64,000 bases of DNA from Limonium bicolor (lineage: Eukaryota; Streptophyta; Magnoliopsida; Caryophyllales; Plumbaginaceae): the NCBI GenBank assembly GCA_023374045.1, contig CM041780.1, forward strand, positions 171,860,085-171,924,084, read 5' to 3'. The stretch's first letter is position 1, and each line of letters opens with the position of its first letter. Position numbers and translations under genes: made by a program. This document shows, one piece after another, positions 35,651-48,140 of this stretch. The notes under the pieces are model-generated. The model was not told where the DNA came from. It worked only from the letters and a program-made list of their open reading frames with translations, and made no database searches.

Positions 35651-36714
35651 CCCAGTCCTTCCACCTTAAATCAGACGTACGGGAGATAAAAGGAAACATA
35701 CCATCGCTCACCACACTCCTCCATTCTCTTCCATTCATCTTCTCCCGTAACACCACAACACTCCATACTCACGTACTCAGCAGAAACAAAAGAAATAGAA
35801 GAGAGGCAGCAGAAGTGAGAGCGAGTGCAGACCCGTTCTTTCTCTGAAATAATGGCAAAATCTATCTGTGCTATCTTTTTATCTCCGTTAATGTCTGAGT
35901 AATTTTCTTTTGTATCCTAGGATGGGGTTTTGATTCTAATATTACGTAAATCAGTATTTATTACCTGTCTCACTTATTAAACTTGTTTTAATTCCTTTCA
36001 GCAAATATTGTTAAATGCTTTGCATGACAAACAACTACATTTTATGGTAACTATCAACATATGGTTTTGAGATAGTCAAAGTACCACAAAGGAATAAACC
36101 TTGGTATTTACACTCCGGATTGAGCAGGAAAATACTGAGGCTATTACTAAGAGTTCGTAACTGACAATTATTAACTCCAATAGACAATAAATAATTGAGA
36201 CAAGGTTATAAATCTGTTTAAGTAATTTAGGCAATTCCCCCGCTATCCTAGGATACCTTTTTCCATCCACATCCATACACCTTATTTTATTGTTTTTATT
36301 ATTTCTGAACTGATCCAACAACAAATCAAGCTTGCCTCCGGCTAAACCCCCTTTTTACTGTTTTTATTAAATACCGATACTAGGATAATTGAACAATTTC
36401 CCTGTGGATACGACACTTGTTGTACTACTCCGACTAAGGTGCACTTGCCTTTTAGTTTGCTGTAAATCTATATATTAATGTATAGTATTTACCCAACACC
36501 GTGCTCCCGTGGTGATATGTTTTGGTAGTAACGGATTTACAGTGATGATTTGTATATATACACTCGGTATTGATGGTTTATATGTATGTAAATCTTAGAA
36601 ACTAATGCTCGGGAATCCGTGTCCATCAGACCGATACATATGTACGTATACAACCTTGTTGTGAATTTCCACTGCAGTTATCGTTTATTGTTAAGTTACA
36701 GTTGGGGTGTTACA

Positions 36715-36879
36715 GCCGATGAAGATGCAAATGCTCCTGCGGATCAGGGTGGAAGAGAAGGACGTGGTCAAGGTAGAGGAAGAGGACATGCACGTGGTCG
36801 AGCCACTAAGCCAGTAGATCATCAGAGGGCGTTCAACATCACCGGTAGCATGCCCATGTCTCAGGTCGTCAGTAGATGA
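36715..36879 (+). pseudogene. Plant mobile domain (PMD) gene, last piece
   Basis: After the second GCCGA the PMD frame resumes with DEDANAPADQGG, then a Gly/Arg-rich tail (GRGQGRGRGHARGRA) and ends SQVVSR with a TGA at 36877-36879. This basic low-complexity tail follows a YVLPRP stretch just left of S1 at about 26800-26830 in the same frame. Four bases after the stop, DNA switches to a truncated Athila-type LTR, so the 3' untranslated region is gone or displaced. Confidence 0.8.
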
Positions 36880-36882
36880 TTA

Positions 36883-36986
36883 ACATTTCCCTGTGGATAC
36901 GACCTTGTTGTACTACTCCGACTAGGCGCACTTGCCTTTAGTTTGCTGTAAATCTATATATATTAATGTATAGTATTTACCCAACA
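36883..36986 (+). repeat. Truncated 5' LTR of the Athila-like array
   Basis: Only the last 100 or so bases of the LTR remain, matching 58340-58443 and ending TTACCCAACA before the primer site. The rest is replaced by PMD sequence at a sharp border. Confidence 0.88.
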
Positions 36987-36992
36987 AGTTTT

Positions 36993-37031
36993 TGGCACCG
37001 TTGCCGGGGAAATTGATTCCATCAATTTCCC
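36993..37031 (+). other. Asp-tRNA primer binding site and hairpin, copy 1
   Basis: TGGCACCGTTGCCGGGGA (36993-37010), one base off TGGCGCCGTTGCCGGGGA in copy 2, the complement of the plant tRNA-Asp 3' end, as used by Athila. A perfect 11-bp stem (37007-37017 with 37021-37031) overlaps its last four bases. Confidence 0.88.
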
Positions 37032-37721
37032 TAGTTTTCGGTAGCTTACTTGCTATACTATAATATTCTGTCTATATTATTTTGTTGTTTATTTTATTTC
37101 TATTAATTTTTGTTATTTATTTTTCAGTCATTTAATTTACTGTTATCTAACTTCTAACATTTAAATTTCAGTACACTAATTTCTGACATTTATTTCCAGT
37201 ACACTAATTTCTAACATTTAATTTTCTGTCATTTAGTTTCTGTCATTTAATTTTCTGTCATTTAAATTTCTGTCAACTAACTCCTAACATTTAATTTTCT
37301 TTCATTTAAATTTCTGTCATTTAAATTCAAGTACTCTAACTACTAACATTTAAATTTTGTCATTTAAATTCAATCATCTAATTCCTAACATTTAAATTTC
37401 AGTCATTTAAAATTCAGTTCTTTATTTTACCGTCATTTAAATTCCCGCAATTTAATTCTGCTCTTTTTCTTTATTTTAATTTTATTGTTTACTTAACCTG
37501 CAATTATTTTTGTTTCATTTTGTTCACTTTTTTTCTGTCATTTTATTCTTGTTAAAATAATAATAAAAAATAATAAAAAAAATAATAATATATATATATA
37601 TATATATAAAAATATAATTATTGTTTAATTAAAGTTTATCAGCCTAACCAATATCTCTGCTTTTCTTATCTACTTACTAATTAATTTCGCAGTTCCTCAC
37701 AAATCAAAGAATCTTCTGTGC
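37032..37721 (+). other. A1 AT-rich leader with short repeats
   Basis: Non-coding. About 37120-37450 is built of many copies of TTCTGTCATTTAA and TTCTAACATTTAA variants, followed by an ATAATAAAAAA and AT microsatellite at 37555-37608. The same structure is in copy 2 at 58580-59047. Confidence 0.85.
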
Positions 37722-39130
37722 ATGCCAAACACTCGAACCCGAGGTTCTCCACCTATCAGTCCGAGACCCGAACCCGAGCGCACTTTATTTAACACACGAA
37801 GAAACTTGAGAAATCAAGACATGGCCGGAAACCAAGTTATAGAAGAAATGGACCATGAAAATCAACCAGATCAACCAGAACACCGTGCCCTCTCTGATTA
37901 CAACCAACCGGATACCAAAGGAAGGGCATCAGCCATAGTTCTCCCCGAACTAACACCGCTAGAAACCGGACGATGGGCTTTCAAAACTCACTACATCACC
38001 GCCGTCCGGGATTTAGGCAAGTTTAGTGGAGCAAATCCAGATGAAGCCCCGAATCATTTAAGTCTCTTCCTAGACTTCTGTAATTCCTTTGGTCAAACCG
38101 GCAACGTCAAAGAAAGAATCCGTCTACAACTATTTCCTCACTCGTTGGCAGATTCAGCCAACAGGTGGTACCGAAGTCTTCCCTCCCGATCAATCCATAC
38201 ATGGCTGCAAATGGCCTAGAAGTTCCTTGCCAAATACTACCCAACCAGTAGAACGAGGCAGTTGATAGGAGAAATCAACACTTTCTGTCAGGAACCGGGA
38301 GAAACGTTGTACGACGCATGGGACAGATTCAAGGATATGCTAATGAAGTGTTCCCACCATGGTCTCGACGATCAATCCCTCTGCCTATCATTCTTCAATG
38401 GCCTGGATGATGGAAACCGACTACTCGTAAATTCCTCTGCAGGAGGAAGTTTCATGATGAAATCTCCTCAAGAGGGGATGAACCTTCTCGAAACCATGAC
38501 GAGCAATACAAGACTGTGGACGAGATCCAAAGGACGAACGCCACGGAGCAGGCCTACTCCATGTTGAGCCTACAGATCATTTATCAGCCCAGATCTCGTC
38601 CCTTGCAAAGATGGTGGAAAAGCTAATAACATCCCAAAACGAAATCGTAAAAACAATAGCTTCCCCACCTACATGTTCATCTACTAAAGGATGTGCCATA
38701 TGCGCCGGTCCTCATGAAACTCATCAATGCAAAGGTAAAAACCAGTACGAAGATGTACAATTCATAGGAAACCGCCCCGGTAATTCCTACAACAATAACT
38801 TCAACAACAACTACCCATGGAGAAATCAGCCGAATTTCTCATGGAAAAATAATGATCAGAACCAAGGAGGGCAGAACAGCAGTTCCAATACCTATCAGGG
38901 AAACAGACCCCAACCAAACTCTAATATGGGTTATAGAGCACAAGGTGCCCCTCCAGGTTTCCAACAACACAACAACCATCTTCATCCTCTGTTGATCCAA
39001 ACGCAGAACTCAAAGAGATGATGAAGGGTTTCATGTCTATGACTCAAAGCCATCTTTCTGCACAAGAAGCTTTCAACCGAAAAATCGAAGGTAAATTCAA
39101 TCAAATTGTAGAACAACTTGCTCGAAGACC
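37722..39130 (+). pseudogene. gag: A1 gag, 5' part (broken)
   Basis: Athila-type gag. The ATG at 37722 starts MPNTRTRGSPP, matching copy 2. The capsid core follows (LSLFLDFCNSFG, RLQLFPHSLADSANRWY), then a TAG at 38217-38219 where copy 2 has CAG (Gln). Frame continues with INTFCQEPGETLYDAWDRFK and FFNGLDDG, then a frameshift near 38545, a zinc-knuckle-like CAICAGPHETHQC (about 38694-38735), and an Asn-rich linker with a second frameshift near 38970. B interrupts at 39131-39135. The downstream half is at 54391-55718. Confidence 0.9.
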
Positions 39131-39135
39131 GCCTG
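39131..39135. repeat. Target site duplication of B, left (GCCTG)
   Basis: Identical to 54386-54390. The uninterrupted copy 2 reads GCCTAGGACTC at 60568-60578. Confidence 0.97.
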
Positions 39136-42100
39136 TGAAATACCCCAAACTAATAAAATATGGATTAAATATTTAATCACATTGATTAAGGCCTAAACAT
39201 GCCTTAAAAGTCAACTGAGAACACCAGTGGTCAACACAAAGTAAGATGTTGCACCCTTTGACTGTTTAGGGTAAATAAATACCCAAATGAACTTCTTAGG
39301 ACCTAAGATTTTGTCCTAAGCTTACTAACACATTACTAAACATGTTACAATTGTTGGACAACACTACAACACAAAGAACGGACATTTACATGCTTCAAGG
39401 TCAAGAAGGGCAAAAATGTGCTCTAAGAATACCTTAAGGGTCTAATGACCTATAAATGATATAAAATTGGATACCATGATCAAATATCATGTAAGGAACA
39501 CAACAAAACCGTTCTCAAAGAAAACAGAGCTCAGAAACACCTGCGACTCAAAATGTGCACTAAAATTCCTTAAAGCACGTTTTTGTCTATGAGCTCTAAG
39601 ATAATGACTTTTTGTCACTGTAAAGACTATAATAAGTTCTTTATAACATTAATGTGACATGATAGACTATATTATAAAGTCTAAATCAAAGTTTAAAAAT
39701 AAAAATCAAAATTGGCAATTTAGTATGAATAGTACCCGAAAAAAAACAACTAATTACTTAACTTAACTTAAATCATGGTCAAAGCTCACCTATTGCCTTG
39801 ACCAAAGGCTGCCACCCCCCTACAGTTGTCATGCCAACTTGATTATCAATCTTCAATCAATTATACAGCTAATGACAATTACTATTCTAAAAAGCAAAGT
39901 AAAGTAACAATAATTGACTTATAAGGAAAAATTGACTCACCTTTCTCATTTGCCTTCTTGCCCATCGATACCAGCAGCTCCAAACCTCCCTTTGGCTTCC
40001 CCATGTCGTGGCTAACTCACCAAGATCAGAAGAGAACATCAATTAATCTTGGTAAGCTAATTAAGCCTTTAAATGTTCATCTTCTTCACAATTTCTTCCT
40101 CTTTCCATGGAGCAAAGCATCAACCACTTCCATCAATGTTCTTAGGTTGTTTTGGAGGTTAAATGGAGGGTATCTCGGCATTAACAAGGGAAGAAGGTGG
40201 AGAAAGCCAATCTTGTTCTTAAGGTATAAAAATGTGCTTTAAGCACATATCTTTTGATTCCCTTCAAATTCGGCTGTGAAACTTTGTTTCTAAGCTTATA
40301 ATCTTCATCTTAACATACTTATCCAGTTGGTACATCAAGATCTTCGAAGTATAACCAGATCCAAGCCAAAAACACCATTTTAGGCATTTTAAACAAGGTA
40401 AAGATTAGCTATCTTCTAATCTGAGTTATACCAGTTTAAAGCTTGGTTTTAGTAGCTCTTTTACACCTTTCCCTCTGTAAATTTAGGCCGAGAGCACTTG
40501 CTCTTGCCTTGGTATTCAAGGTAAATTTCACCTTGAAATTGACATTAAACACTTCTTATGGTTAGATCTTGCTTGGAGACTAACCATGCCTTAATTGCTG
40601 TTTGAAAACATGTAAACTAAGCTGTGGAAATAGATATCCTACAGCCGTGGCCAAACAAGGCTTAACTAGGCAAAAACAAGGTATAAATCACTTAAACCTT
40701 CACTTGGTATATTAATATGTGCTTGTACATATTTATATAAATTGTGCCGTGAGTGAACAAGGTATTTAAGGTCTTATTTTGACCTTAGGTGATTAAGGAA
40801 TGGTTTAATAAATTTTATAACTAATTAATTGGCATAATTGTCAAATTTAAGACATTATGTGGAAAATTGGTAAATAAAGAAATATATGTGTAAGGGCCGA
40901 GAGTTTAAGGCTTTTTGGACATTTATGTGTAATTTATTTTATAAGCCAATGTTTGTAATAAGGCCATGTACTTTAGGCCATTTTATTTATGCATTTATAA
41001 GCTTTTAATTAAGTTTAGGTGCTAAATATGCATTACCGCATATTTTGGGGTTTTAGTGTAAATAAATTAAATTTGGGGGCTATATATTAATAAAGCCGAA
41101 AAATTGGAAGTGTAAATGAATTTATATAAAATTATGAGGTTATATAAGTTTTGGGTGAAATTGTAAATATTGGAAAGTTAGGGGTAATCTATGTAATTAC
41201 CGTGGAAATAGGGTCAAAATGATGTTTGGAGTCACACATTGACCAAGCAAAAGACTTTAACCAGATTTGATGATTTATTAATTAATTATCAAATTATACT
41301 AAGTTATGTATTAAAATGTAAAAATTACATAACATATGGGTATAGTGTGATTACCGAAAGTTTTGGGTATAAATGGTATTTTATACACCTATGGAGTACT
41401 AGGAATTTTTAGGAATTTATTTGGTTAAGTTTGGAGTTAATATGATTTTATAAGTATAATATGATATTTTATAACATTGTTACATATGGTATATATGGTG
41501 GAAACCGTAAATATTGGAAATATAAGATTAGGAATGATTTTATAACCTTTTGGTATAGTTTGGTATTTTTGGAGTTATATACAAGATTTTATAAAGATAT
41601 ATGTATATATATAGTTTTAATGATATTAGAAAACTATGTATTATAAATTGGGTTGATTTGTAATTTATGGAAGTGCAGTGGTGGAAAATAAAACCGAAAG
41701 TTTAAAGGGCTGTTTGGTATTTATTAACAATGTATAACTATAGGTTATAATTGTTTTAATGACATAAATGTCATAATATATGTTATATAACTATATATAA
41801 CATTATATGATTATGTGGTGGATTTTGTAATATTCAAGAAAATAAATGCTGTTCGGAAATAATGGGAATATTTTAGAACAAAAATTTATAATATGGTTTT
41901 CAATGTTATAAAGGTTATAACATTTATAATATAAGAAATATTCATTAAAAGAGAATGAATATATTATAAGATTTACCATATAATAAATGGTCCATAATAC
42001 ATGTATATAATAAATATATGTTATGGTGGAAAAATATAATGTGGTTCAATAACCATATATTATCATAATTAAAGATATAAGAAAGGAAGAATATTACAAA

Positions 42101-44142
42101 CATTAGATATGGAAATTCTAATGTTAGGAGTGTACATGGAAATGAGGATTTATATAATTCAAAGTATTTTTACATACGAATTATACCACATTAAACTTGG
42201 AAAAACAAACCTTAGGAAAATAAATACTAAGGTGAGATGTATAATAAACTTAAGATTATACATGCAATATAGTGACAAGCTATATAATACAAATGTGTAT
42301 TAAATTACATGCGATAGTAAACGTTTAAAGTTAAGTATATTAATATACTCGACGTAACCACGCATGAAATATGACGTCTTTCCTAATCCCGAGTTAAACC
42401 GAAAACCCGACAGACGTTTATAGTTAACAACGGGGAATAAACCGGGATGGATTAGTAACGGTACGGGTGCCGTAGTGTATTGTTAGTATGAGATGCTGAT
42501 GCATAGTGTGATGCATATTATAGATCGTAAGAGGCGTCTCGAGGATCACAGAGATTAGCAGATTCATACTCCACCGTAATACTTTCAGGGTGAACGGTAT
42601 GTTATTTATGTGGCTTGATTGTCTCTGAGGATTTCCTCAGTTCAGACATTGTGTGAAAATCTGTGATAAGATTGAATGTCTGCTTGTGTGAATTAATATG
42701 CTTGAGTTGTGTATTAATGCTGCTTTATTATTACTGTTGTACGATAACAGTACCGTTCGTATATATGAACATATTATAAAACGAACTAGCGGCAATGATG
42801 CTATCTTATATGTGTAAATAAGGAACGTAAGTAAAACGTTGTAGCATCAGGATAATAAGATATATATATATATATATATATATATAGGACTTATACGGCC
42901 TGGCCTTTTAACGCCGCTCTCGTATCTAACACTGGATCCCGAGTCGACATACTCAGGATTGGACTAACGACCTTAGTCTGTTGTAGGAAAATAATAAAAC
43001 GATGCGATGGTATAGATAAGTTTATCAAGAGTGTGGCTCTTGCTGTGAACTGTGATCCATTAACGATACTAGGATACCGTGTGGTAACCGTAAGTATCAG
43101 GATAAATTTCCAACGAACTACAGATGTTCGTAGGTCGGAGACTCTACCGCTGGAGTGGCTACTGCCGTGGGTGACCCGCCATAAGAGATGGGTAACTTAG
43201 AGACACGTCGTTCTAACGAGACGTTGTCATTAGACATGACTGAACAATTACGAACGACTATATTAACTCGTACATTAGGCGAACATTATTTGGGCTTGCA
43301 TGCCAAAGACGAGAGTTTATACTCGTTTATAATTCTCGTTGTTTCGCCTTGTTGTTCATTGGTTGTGCTTTGTGGTTATGTGTGGTATGTTGGTGGATTT
43401 GTTTGAACGAGCCATTGTGCTCATATTGTGGTTGTGAACTGGTTGTGTCGAGTCGCTGTACTCATGTGTGGATTATGGTGGATTGTTTGGTCGGGTGAGT
43501 CGCCGAACTCAATTATGAACTATTAAGTGTTTGTTGGAATGGAGTCTCTGTACTCATATAAGCGTTGTAACGCTTTCAGTGGTTTATTACGATGCGATGT
43601 GTGAAGCCGGGGGCTTGTTGTTATTTGAGTTTACTGCAATATATATTGTTGCTTTACAGTTTTAACATTAAACTACTTGCATGAAAATGAATTGCATGCT
43701 CTCGACCAAATAACTGAGGGTCCGAGGGGGCATGACAGTCATGTAGTAACATACTCAGCAGGGGCTGATTCCATACCACAAACAACCATTTTTGCAGGTA
43801 TGCAGCTTCCGGTGTCGGCAAAGAGAGGGACGCGCTGGGTAGTTTAATTACAGTTGTTTAAATATGCACTGTTGCATTTTGATACGAACTTAGAAACGTG
43901 TATAGGATTGGGATACTTAGAATGCTCACTGTGAATGTATTTTATATTGGTTTGGGAAGTTAGATCTATCTCTTGATGTCACTGCGAAAAATTGTTTCGT
44001 ATTTAAGAATATATCAGGAAGCACGTTATTACTCGTATGGGCGAGTAAGAACGGTGACACCAGTAGTTCAATTGTTGAGATTACCGCTGCGATTATATGT
44101 TAAGTAAGATGATTAGGAGCCGATTAGAGTAGGGGTGTTACA
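39136..44142 (+). repeat. B 5' LTR (5.0 kb)
   Basis: TGAAATACCCC to GGGGTGTTACA. It contains a segment of about 360 bp (roughly 42512-42885, including an (AT)n run) that the 3' LTR lacks, and a four-unit small-hairpin array (43409-43555). Frames such as 39958-40242 repeat in the other LTR and have no known product. Confidence 0.95.
43409..43555 (+). repeat. Four small hairpins in the B 5' LTR
   Basis: Units at 43409-43422, 43450-43463, 43497-43510 and 43542-43555: a 4-bp stem (GAGC/GCTC once, GAGT/ACTC three times) around a 6-base loop. Spacing 41, 47 and 45 bp. Copies in the 3' LTR lie at 53649-53796. Confidence 0.8.
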
Positions 44143-44174
44143 AAAGTGGTATCAGAGCGGAGTACCGCTCTGAT
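44143..44174 (+). other. B primer binding site (initiator Met tRNA) in a hairpin
   Basis: TGGTATCAGAGC at 44147-44158 matches the complement of the plant initiator tRNA-Met 3' end. ATCAGAGCGG (44151-44160), loop AGTA, and the exact complement (44165-44174) form a 10-bp stem that covers most of the site. Confidence 0.9.
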
Positions 44175-47100
44175 GACAAGAGATAGTAGGATTTATACAG
44201 TGAGCATAGGTTTTGGGAATACGGGAAACGTTGTGAGGATACGTGACCTTGCGGGGTTGATGCAATGCTTAAAGCTTGCACACCATAGCCGTAGAGGCAC
44301 TTCAATTAAACGACCGAGACTACGGTATTAGACCGAGTAAAGGTCTAACCCGTCCTCTTGACTTATGTCAGGAGAGGTCTGGGTAACAGTACTAAGGAAG
44401 AACACGGGCAGCGGAAGGTGGTGAAGGTCCAGCAACCCCAAGTAACGCGAAGACTGTATGAACCTCGCACTTGATGGGAGAGCATCCCGGGAAATTTGCA
44501 ATGGTACCCCACCCGCCGCAGCCCGTACTCGAGTACTATCTAGTGAGACAATGAAATGAGAAACACCACGGAGATAACTCTCCTGATCGGAAAGACCGAT
44601 GTGGATGCTAGAGGATTATGTTAAATGTAGAAATAAGACTTTGTGTTTTGATGTAATGTTTAGGACCGGGTCCTGGTAATGACGTAATGTCTACCATACG
44701 AGGATGAGATAAATAGTAACCGAGTTTGAGAGAAATTCCTGTAGGACTAATGGGGCTAGCTTGCTATAAGCAAGGCAACCCTGTCTTACATCCAGGAAAG
44801 CACCGATGTGCGCTTGGGGAAAGAAAGTGGAAAACGAGTAATGATTAGTTATGTATATGTAACGGACGGAATGGATGACCTTATAGAAGTCTCACCCGAA
44901 GCGAGTAACTCTAAAACCATGCAACACTGAAGGTTCAAGATGGCCCGACGTGCATGAGGAGAGATTATGAGAACTGTAGAAATAAGAAATCGCTAAGTTG
45001 CTATCATGCAACGCCTCGAGAGGGGAGTAAGACCTTACTACCATGGTAAACTTGTGGGAACGAGTGCGGAGTGAGACTGTATTAATTTGAATAAGAACTT
45101 TTGACTTGAACAGGAACCCGATTAGGGAATAGCACTGCACTGACACACCGTACTGGTGGCTCAGTCTGCATGGTGCACTTGTCACTGCAAGTGCCACATT
45201 AACCAAAGCATTAAAATTCAACCTGCCTTGCGCACTTGCTACAACAAGTGCAGCGACGGTAAACTAACCCTAAAGGACGTAGTGGTCCAGGCGGTTACCA
45301 ATAAACACTAAATCTTATGTAAGTCCATAATGCAATAAAGCAGGACACAGCCTTCTTAAGGGCAGGGGTACAAAACCCTTGGGTTTGAGGTCGATAAAAC
45401 CTCAGGAAGACCTAGCCGGTCTGACCATTAAACCTGAAAATAATACACCATTTAGTATAATATTAAAAGGGGAGTAAATGAGAATAACGTTAATTAGTGC
45501 CTACAAGCCTAACCCCAGTGCCGGTATGGACATTAAACGTCAATCATTACCGGTGGGGAGTGACGGGTCTTCAGGACCAGCATAACCATATTTAGAGAGT
45601 GTGCGACACTCGTGGTTAAACCACTACCATTGAACATTGCCAGAGGGCAAGAAGTGAGCTATACGAGTCAGGACTTAAAAAAAATTAATAGGCAGATATG
45701 AACGTGCAATAAAGGGGCCGATGTAATGCCCGCACCACACACACCGGAGGTGTTGTTGATCCATTATGCTGCTAGACTCCCGTATGGAGGGCAGTGGATA
45801 TAAACTAAAAAGTGAAAATTGCCTGATGACGGAAGATACCGTTACCTCAAAGAGGATGGAGGAAATATGAGTTGAATAAGAGTAAGGACTACACAATGAA
45901 GACGAATGATTAGCGAAAACCACTAAGTTGTGGGTATCCAATTGTAACCTCAGGAGAAAGTATTAGAACCAACTAGGAATAAATTAAATAACAAGACTAA
46001 CAATCATTTAACTATCAGAATAAGTATTGAGTCTGAATATCATATGGCATAGGCCTACGGAGGGATACCTTAGTACCACCAAAGTGACCCAAAACTAGGA
46101 GAAAAAGGGTAATGAATCACAAGTACTGATTAATATCAGACTAACGGGACTACCATAAGACAGGGGAAACACGAGGTGTCAACCTTTATCATGGAGTCCG
46201 GAAACACCATAGGGTGTAACCCAATAGATTGGGTGGAGTTCGAATACTGAAAACTCATATCTGAAGGCGTTAACAGCCTAGGAGTGAACGGGAGGGGTAA
46301 TAAGTAGTTACTGATCCCCACTCACAAATACCAGATGACGAGCGTGTGGAAACCAGAATTAGGGCGATAAGTCGCAAACACCTATCTTAGAGAAAGTAAA
46401 GGAAATACACATTAATAAAGGAAACCATAGAACCTAATATTAGGGCCATTCTGACATCAAAGGTTAAGAATTGGCAGCATAGTTACTTAAACATAAATTA
46501 CCGGGACTAAGAGTACGATAATCACCGGGTATGAACGCTACGAGTACACTAAACGAGACATGGGACGACCGCACTCCTAGGAGCTTGTGGGCCTGACAAA
46601 CTATATTAAGTTAGTTGGGTAAGTAGTAATGTATCAGTATGGTACCCCATGCATGTAAACGAGTAGTGTAAGGACCCATGAGGTAATCAACTCTGTGTCT
46701 AAGTCAGCGAATGGAACCCTGACTAGGTAAACCATGTAACGACGAGAGAGATCTCAGTCAAACTAGCAAGGTTAGGAAAATCAAGGATAGCTTAATAATA
46801 AAGTGACATAAGGTCACAACTCCACAATGGAGGAGTCAGAACATAAGTTTTACGGATTTTAGTAAACGAGGGAACTAAGGCCAATTTAATGGTAATGGCA
46901 AGTCGAACCCATGAATGAGAAGAGGAATTGTGGTATCTAAGGAAGTTATATTAGAGAAACCTTTGTGATAATAGATACTACCCAAAAAGGGGGCACAGAG
47001 AGAGTTATACCACGCGCTGAGGGCGCTGCGATGATGTCGCATTAAATAATAATAACCACATGCTCAAGCCATAAAACGTTAGTATGTTAGTACCAATTAG

Positions 47101-48105
47101 GGTTGAACAGATAATGAATACCAAGCTAAAACCCACAGTCATATTGTATATTTACAACAGACGAAGGGCAAAAGCGAGCATTACAAGAGATACTCTAAGC
47201 TGGAGATTAGATACTCCATGCAAACCGCAATGGCGGATAACCGTCCAATCGACTGGTACATGGTACGCAACAAGCGACCATTATAATAACTGTTAACCGA
47301 ATTATGCTGGTGAGAATTAGAAGGTAGAAGATCAGATAAACAAATGGATTCCCCTAATCGAGAAGAGGGATGAACCATATATGTGGATACTAAAATACTA
47401 ACACACAAGGGATACGAGTTCACACTAACAAAAGCGGACCTACAAGGTACCCAAAGAACGAACCCATTCCAAAGGGAAATAACTTGGAGTCATGAGGCGC
47501 CAGTTAGATACGCATATCAGACTCGTCTTGATATTTTAGAGACAACTATTGCAAGCACTAGGTGCTAGAGCATAGCTCGACAACCCTTATACCGAAGGTT
47601 AGTTCGGTAGGGTGGCATGAACTCATGGGAATATACCATGAGCATGTATAGAATTCAGGAGGGCTGAATAGAATGGCTAGTTAAAATAATAAGCGTGTGC
47701 GACTAATGATACCACGCAGCTGAATAAATTACTCCATTCCCATAATTATGGAAGACCGTGTAAAAAACACCGTCACGTGGAGTTGAAACCGATATGAAAT
47801 TACCACCTAAAATGGGCAAACTAACCATATAGTAGTTGGGCAGACTGCTTACGGAGCGAGTGGGCCCATATTGCTTAGGTTTGACGTACCTAGCAGGTTT
47901 GGGGAAAACAAATGATGTTTTTACATCTCCCGATCAAACCGTATATGAATATACATACACCTAACCGAGATAGGCGGTTTAGCCGGAGGGGCTAAAGCCT
48001 GCCCCTATAGAAAAGGGGTAATGAAATATGTAGCACATTAGTGCACGAATAATTCCACTGGAATGGAACACCTTGAACTTATTACTTCACGATGATATAT
48101 TCGTA
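44175..48105 (+). other. B internal region, non-coding
   Basis: No gene, RNA gene or retroviral-type domain seen on either strand. It shares patches with D, such as a GCGCACTTGC..GCAAGTGC-type inverted repeat (45232-45252, compare 700-721) and a block near 46555-46650. Confidence 0.7.
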
Positions 48106-48140
48106 GATTACGTGGGCGTAATCATTTTTAAGGGGGGTAG
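48106..48140 (+). other. Hairpin plus internal PPT-like tract in B
   Basis: Arms GATTACG and CGTAATC (48106-48123) then TTTTTAAGGGGGGTAG ending at 48140, the counterpart of D 3252-3286, with a compensated pair change (G-C in D, A-T in B). Confidence 0.75.

Larger units (their letters stand above)
35006..36498 (+). mobile_element. S3: Athila-type solo LTR inside S1
   Basis: A 1.49 kb copy of the LTR at 56938-58443, from TGTGATAAGTGTCC to TTACCCAACA, with no internal region on either side. S1 sequence continues on both flanks. Flanks give at best a 4-of-5 duplication (CTGTG at 35003-35007 and CCGTG at 36499-36503), so the exact border is uncertain by two bases. It has a TATA box at 35641-35650 and the palindrome cluster at 35278-35441. 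Confidence 0.85.
26843..36714 (+). mobile_element. S1: plus-strand solo LTR holding S2 and S3
   Basis: Starts TGAAATACCCC, ends GGGGTGTTACA, flanked by GCCGA on both sides. Its own sequence is 26843-29674, 34205-35005 and about 36499-36714, near 3.85 kb, shorter than relative S2 (4.5 kb), so some internal sequence was lost. No internal region remains. The pyrimidine-rich region near 27480-27700 and splice-donor-like AAGGTAAG (27773-27780) suggest a transcribed leader. The frames within are not genes; 36619-36879 starts in S1 and runs into the PMD gene by chance. Confidence 0.9.

Noticed and set aside
36619..36879. 86-residue Gly/Arg-rich protein starting at 36619
   Set aside because: The ATG lies in solo LTR S1; only the part after 36714 belongs to the PMD gene.
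44147..44174. Possible tRNA gene because of the tRNA-like GCTCTGAT
   Set aside because: No tRNA arms or anticodon; it is the primer site and its hairpin complement.
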